Made by a program: the position numbers and the translations under genes. A stretch of 64,000 nucleotides of DNA from Gemmobacter caeruleus (GTDB taxonomy: Bacteria; Pseudomonadota; Alphaproteobacteria; Rhodobacterales; Rhodobacteraceae), in NCBI RefSeq assembly GCF_008271655.1, contig NZ_VKKX01000033.1, forward strand, positions 372,001-436,000. Direction: 5' to 3'. Under the pieces are notes generated by a model. That model saw nothing but the letters and a program-made list of their open reading frames with translations. It searched no databases and was not told where the DNA came from. Positions 60,694-64,000 of the stretch are shown piece after piece. How positions within the stretch are numbered: position 1 is the first letter of the stretch; every line of letters begins with the position of its first letter.

Positions 60694-61887
60694 TCAGGCG
60701 GCGCCGGGCAGACAGGCCGGGCCGATCGGCTCGAATGACTTATAGGTCAGGATGAATTCGCGGTGACCCAGATCTTCGGATTTCGTCTTGGCGCCCCCGG
60801 CCACGGCCACCACCAGATCGCGGATCTCCTGCCCGACCTCGGCGATGGAGCGCGCGCCCTCGATGATGTCGCCGGCGTTCACGTCCATGTCGTCGGCCAG
60901 GGCGCGATAGGTATCGGGGTTGGCGCAGATCTTGATGACCGGCGAGATGGCGGAGCCGACGACCGAGCCGCGCCCGGTGACGAACAGCGTCAGATGCGCG
61001 CCCGAGGCGATCATTTCCACGATTTCGGCATTGTCGCTGATGTTCGGAAAGCCGAAGCGCACCTCGCCATCGGGCACGACATCCATCAGGTAAAGCCCGC
61101 CCTGCGGCGGCACGTCGCCGGGTTTGATCAGGCCGGAAATCGGGCTGTCACCGGATTTCACATAGGCGCCCAGCGATTTTTCCTCGATGGTGGAAAGGCC
61201 CCCGGCGGCGTTGCCGGCGGCAAAGCTGCCAAAGCCCAGCGTCGCGTAATAGCGTTCGGCCTTTTGCACGCTGTCGCGCAGGGCCTGCCCCAGTTCGGGG
61301 GTGATGGCGCGGGCTGCCATGATCTCCTCGCAACCGATCAATTCGCCGGTTTCTTCAAAGATGCAGGCGGCGCCCTCGGCGACCAGAAGGTCAAAGGCCC
61401 GCCCCGCCGCCGGGTTGCCGGAAATGCCCGAGGTGCCGTCCGACCCGCCGCAGACGGTGCCGATGATGAGTTCATTCACCGCCATGGCGACGCGCGGAAC
61501 CCCGGCGATCTGCGTCAGCGCCCCGGCCACCCAGTCGCGCCCGGCCTGCACCGTGGCCCGCGTGCCGCCGGATTTCTGGATCACCAGCGTTTTCACCGGA
61601 CGGCCCGAGGCATCGACGGCGTTTGCCGCGCGCACCTTGTCGAAACTTTCGCAGCCAAGGCTCACGAACAGCACGGCGCCGACATTGGGGTGGGTGCAGA
61701 GCCGCTCCATCATGCGGGCGGCGTATTCGTTGGGAAAACAGCCAGGAAAGCCGATTAGCTGCACATCCTGATCGCGGAAGGCCGCGACGATCTCGCTGGC
61801 GACGAAATGCGCGCATTCCACCAGATAGGCCACCACCACCGTATTGCGGATGCCCTTGCGCCCGTCGGCGCGCAACCAGCCCTTCAT
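60694..61887 (-). CDS. UxaA-type sugar-acid dehydratase, large subunit
   Basis: A 397-residue protein equal to the C-terminal part of altronate/galactarate-type dehydratases: it begins GWLRADGRKGIRNTVVVAY (the family's R-x-D-G-x-x-G-x-R-N start), followed by GFPGCFPNEYAARMMERLCTHPN, SLGCESFDK (a candidate metal ligand cysteine), KSGGTRATVQAGRDW, CGGSDGTSGISGNPA and FVTGRGSVVGSAISPVIKICANP. The SAF-domain subunit is a separate upstream gene, coupled by ATGA. Probably dehydrates an aldonate such as L-fuconate or L-rhamnonate to the 2-keto-3-deoxy acid; which one is inference from the neighbours. Confidence 0.85.
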   Translation of the reverse strand: MKGWLRADGRKGIRNTVVVAYLVECAHFVASEIVAAFRDQDVQLIGFPGCFPNEYAARMMERLCTHPNVGAVLFVSLGCESFDKVRAANAVDASGRPVKTLVIQKSGGTRATVQAGRDWVAGALTQIAGVPRVAMAVNELIIGTVCGGSDGTSGISGNPAAGRAFDLLVAEGAACIFEETGELIGCEEIMAARAITPELGQALRDSVQKAERYYATLGFGSFAAGNAAGGLSTIEEKSLGAYVKSGDSPISGLIKPGDVPPQGGLYLMDVVPDGEVRFGFPNISDNAEIVEMIASGAHLTLFVTGRGSVVGSAISPVIKICANPDTYRALADDMDVNAGDIIEGARSIAEVGQEIRDLVVAVAGGAKTKSEDLGHREFILTYKSFEPIGPACLPGAA

Positions 61888-62198
61888 CGTGAAACCCCCG
61901 CGCTGATCCCGTCGGCATCCTGCAAGGCGTGGGTCGCCGTATAGGCCGAGCGGATATTGTGGATATGCACATGCGCGCCGGGTGCAATGTCTTCGGTCGC
62001 GATGCCGATGGGCATGCCGTATTTCAGGATCGTCTCCCCCGCCGCGATGGCATGGCGGGCGATCTTGTGCGCCATGGGAATGGGGCGGGCCAGGCGCACC
62101 GGGCCGCTGTCCAGCGTGATCTCCAGCCCTTCGGGTGCGTTCATGCGGGCGACCAGCACGTTATCGGCGTCATGCAGCAGCAGGAAGGGGCCGGTCAT
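61884..62198 (-). CDS. UxaA-type dehydratase, small SAF-domain subunit
   Basis: A 104-residue protein with the SAF-like fold: LLLHDADNVLVARMNAPEGLEI, the conserved histidine-containing PMAHKIARHAIAAGETILKYGMPIGIATEDI and GAHVHIHNIRSAY. Together with the large subunit it forms the split version of altronate dehydratase (as in sulfolactate lyase SuyAB). ATG 62198 overlaps the MaoC-like stop (ATGA); an in-frame GTG lies three codons earlier. Confidence 0.85.
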   Translation of the reverse strand: MTGPFLLLHDADNVLVARMNAPEGLEITLDSGPVRLARPIPMAHKIARHAIAAGETILKYGMPIGIATEDIAPGAHVHIHNIRSAYTATHALQDADGISAGVSR

Positions 62199-62641
62199 GG
62201 GCGACACTCCACCATATAGATATGATCGGCGACCAGCGCGGTTTCGCCGGTCTGCTTGGTGACGGTCAACCGTTCGGTGACGCGGCCGAAACCGGGGCGT
62301 TTTTCCATCAGCTCTTTCCCGATGATTTCGACCGTGCTGCGGATCGTGTCACCGATGAAGACGGGTTTGACGAAACGCATGCGGTCATAGCCGTAGGAAA
62401 AGGCGACCGGGTTGATGACGGTCGCCGTCAGGCCGACGCCGATGGTAAAGACCATGGTGCCATGGGCGATGCGCTGGCCAAAGGGCAGGGTCTTGCAGAA
62501 TTCGGCATCCAGGTGATGCGGAAAGAAATCGCCCGAATGGCCGGCATGGACCACGAAATCGGTTTCCGTGATGGTGCGGCCGACGGTCTGCCGCGACTGG
62601 CCGATGTCGTAATCTTCGTAATAGCTGACCTGTTCAAGCAT
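62195..62641 (-). CDS. MaoC-like hotdog-fold dehydratase
   Basis: A 148-residue single-hotdog protein. YYEDYDIGQSRQTVGRTITETDFVVHAGHSGDFFPHHLDAEF carries the hydratase-2 D-x(4)-H pattern region (GDFFPHHLD), and FGQRIAHGTMVFTIGVGL is the MaoC motif 2. Typical substrates are enoyl-CoAs, so its presence in a sugar-acid operon is unexpected; it may hydrate or dehydrate a non-CoA acid. ATG 62641 overlaps the preceding Gfo/Idh/MocA end by 8 bases; the frame is open upstream but those residues are not family-like. Confidence 0.82.
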   Translation of the reverse strand: MLEQVSYYEDYDIGQSRQTVGRTITETDFVVHAGHSGDFFPHHLDAEFCKTLPFGQRIAHGTMVFTIGVGLTATVINPVAFSYGYDRMRFVKPVFIGDTIRSTVEIIGKELMEKRPGFGRVTERLTVTKQTGETALVADHIYMVECRP

Positions 62642-63671
62642 CGGGGCTTTCCTTGATCCTATGCGCCGGGGCGGCGGCGCTGTCATAGGCGGCTTCGACC
62701 AGCGCCATGGTGTGCCAGGCATCTTCGGCGCTGCCTTCCAGCGCGGGGTCAAGGCCACAGGCGAAACGCTGCACCTGCGTCATGCGGCCGACGAAGGCCG
62801 CGATGAACCAGTTGCCGGTCAAGGGCACCTGTTGCCAGTCGCCGCCGGTATTCAGCCAAAGCTCGTCCGGCTCGCCCTTGGGGTAATCGAGGTTCACGCC
62901 CAGCTTCAGATAAGCCGCGCCTTTGGTGCCGCAGATGCGGAACTCGCAGGCCTGAAACTTGCGGCCGAAGGCGTGGTTGTGGTTGATCGACAGGCTGCAC
63001 CGCTTGCCCGGCCCGTAATCGAGGATCATCGCGCTGCGGGTGTTCGACACGGTGGAGGACGGATGCCCCGTCGTGCGGGCGAATACGCCCTGCGGGTTGC
63101 CCATCAGATCGCGGATGAAATCGAGGTAATGGATGGAATGCAGCAGGATTTCCACGCGCGGCAGGGTCGCGAGGAATTCCCACAGGTGCCAGGGCGTATC
63201 GAGCGCCAGCCAGGCGTCGAAATCCACCACCTCGCCCAAGAGCCCGCGCGCGATGGCATCCTTCAGCGCCAGCGCCATGGGCGCGAAGCGGAGCTGGAAA
63301 TTCACCGCCGCGCGCAACCGGCGGGCGCGGACGATGCGCAGGATCTCGGTCGCTGCCGCCAGATCCGAGCCCATGGGTTTCTGGATCAGCACCACCGCCC
63401 CTTCGGGCAGTTCGCGCAGAATGCCGGGGATCGCGGCGGGTGGAACGGCCAGATCAAAGATCGCGTTAGGCACGGCGACCGCCTCGGCCAGCGTCACCGC
63501 GCGGCCAAGCGCGGCGGCCTTGGCGCTATCGGGGTCGTGGATCCCCGCCACCGGAAAGCCCGCCTGCGCATAGGCCGGCAGATGCGCGTCGCGCACGATG
63601 GACCCCGCGCCGAAGATGACGATGGGCTTCGGCTGCGCGGGCGGCGCAAGGGTCTGGCGCAGGTCAGTCAT
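62634..63671 (-). CDS. Gfo/Idh/MocA-family oxidoreductase
   Basis: A 345-residue oxidoreductase: KPIVIFGAGSIVRDAHLPAYAQAGFPVAGIHD (Rossmann loop), GAVVLIQKPMGSDLAAATEIL (QKP lysine block) and a substrate domain with RVEILLHSIHYLDFIRDLMG where a histidine takes the usual catalytic position. It may oxidise the free sugar (L-fucose/L-rhamnose type) to the lactone, which would complete the pathway in this operon, but that is inference. Overlaps the mutarotase stop by 8 bases at its start. Confidence 0.82.
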   Translation of the reverse strand: MTDLRQTLAPPAQPKPIVIFGAGSIVRDAHLPAYAQAGFPVAGIHDPDSAKAAALGRAVTLAEAVAVPNAIFDLAVPPAAIPGILRELPEGAVVLIQKPMGSDLAAATEILRIVRARRLRAAVNFQLRFAPMALALKDAIARGLLGEVVDFDAWLALDTPWHLWEFLATLPRVEILLHSIHYLDFIRDLMGNPQGVFARTTGHPSSTVSNTRSAMILDYGPGKRCSLSINHNHAFGRKFQACEFRICGTKGAAYLKLGVNLDYPKGEPDELWLNTGGDWQQVPLTGNWFIAAFVGRMTQVQRFACGLDPALEGSAEDAWHTMALVEAAYDSAAAPAHRIKESPDA

Positions 63672-63993
63672 GGTGAAACACCTCGATCATTTCGGCCCAC
63701 CATTCGCCCTCGGCCCGGGTCTCCAGCGGGCGTTGCAGCGGCATGCAGACCGCCCACCAGCGTTGGGTTTCCGGGTCTTCGGCCATTTTTGCCATATCGG
63801 CGGCGAAATCGGCCCCGTGATATTCGAAATAGGAAAACAGCAGGTTTTCCGGTTCCTTGAGGAAGATCGAGTAATTGCGGATACCGCATTCGGTGATCTT
63901 GCGCAGGACGCCCGGCCAGACCTCGGCGTGAAGGCGGCGGTATTCGGCCTTGCCCTCCGCGCTCAGCCCCAGAACAGATCCGTGTCGCTGCAT
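63664..63993 (-). CDS. rhaM: L-rhamnose-mutarotase-family protein
   Basis: A 109-residue dimeric alpha/beta-barrel protein of the RhaM family, which interconverts alpha and beta anomers of L-rhamnose (and relatives). QRHGSVLGLSAEGKAEYRRLHAEVWPGVL, CGIRNYSIFLKEPENLLFSYFEYHG and the catalytic-region ending QRWWAVCMPLQRPLETRAEGEWWAEMIEVFHHD are the family blocks. ATG 63993 gives the normal length. It is the first gene of the operon seen here; promoter and any further upstream gene lie outside the window. Confidence 0.85.
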   Translation of the reverse strand: MQRHGSVLGLSAEGKAEYRRLHAEVWPGVLRKITECGIRNYSIFLKEPENLLFSYFEYHGADFAADMAKMAEDPETQRWWAVCMPLQRPLETRAEGEWWAEMIEVFHHD

Positions 63994-64000
63994 GTCAGAC

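Overview
The window is GC-rich, gene-dense bacterial chromosome. The opening order (dnaN 3' end, recF, gyrB), the ATGA/GTGA-coupled genes and the protein flavour point to an alphaproteobacterium of the Rhodobacterales (Rhodobacter/Paracoccus/Gemmobacter-like), probably close to the replication origin. This assignment rests on recognised protein families and gene order, not on a database search. I saw no rRNA, tRNA, insertion sequence, prophage or CRISPR array.

Layout. 1-5400: replication genes (dnaN end, recF, gyrB) with a VOC protein, a small ORF and a LysE exporter wedged between recF and gyrB; gyrB has a good sigma70-type promoter of its own. 5400-8700: PAP2 phosphatase, serB, a GNAT acetyltransferase carrying an unusual perfect palindrome, and a TSUP exporter. 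8700-37700: a large exopolysaccharide (EPS) locus: two related SGNH-type proteins (one fused to a glycoside-hydrolase-like domain), seven glycosyltransferases of several families, a MOP flippase, an ExoY-like initiating sugar transferase, a Wzz/GumC-type chain-length protein with its separate BY-kinase-like partner, and a Wzy-like polymerase. Into its right end is built a compact hybrid assembly line: a KS-AT-KR-DH-ACP-TE polyketide synthase, a translationally coupled glycosyltransferase, an NRPS with formyltransferase - relic condensation lobe - adenylation domain split by a luciferase-like monooxygenase - PCP, and an Sfp-type phosphopantetheinyl transferase. The adenylation code, aligned by eye, reads as glycine. 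This is the most interesting system in the window.

37700-44700: housekeeping genes (zapE, a DUF4139 protein, beta-carbonic anhydrase, an M17 aminopeptidase, an NlpC/P60 protein, a divergent P5C-reductase-like protein). 44740-48720: putA with a divergent Lrp-type regulator. 48800-51840: a ThuA-like protein with two Gfo/Idh/MocA oxidoreductases. 51840-55650: a RES-Xre toxin-antitoxin pair with a candidate operator, and a large RTX repeat protein. 55740-58920: an IclR regulator divergent from a leaderless solute-binding-type protein coupled to a CaiB/BaiF CoA-transferase. 59090-64000, minus strand: a tightly overlapping operon (mutarotase, Gfo/Idh/MocA, MaoC-like, split UxaA-type dehydratase, SDR, FAH-family hydrolase) that fits non-phosphorylative deoxy-sugar-acid (L-fuconate/L-rhamnonate type) catabolism.

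An intergenic hairpin-plus-tail element recurs four times (after dnaN, after a glycosyltransferase gene, and as a facing pair between the CoA-transferase and FAH genes).
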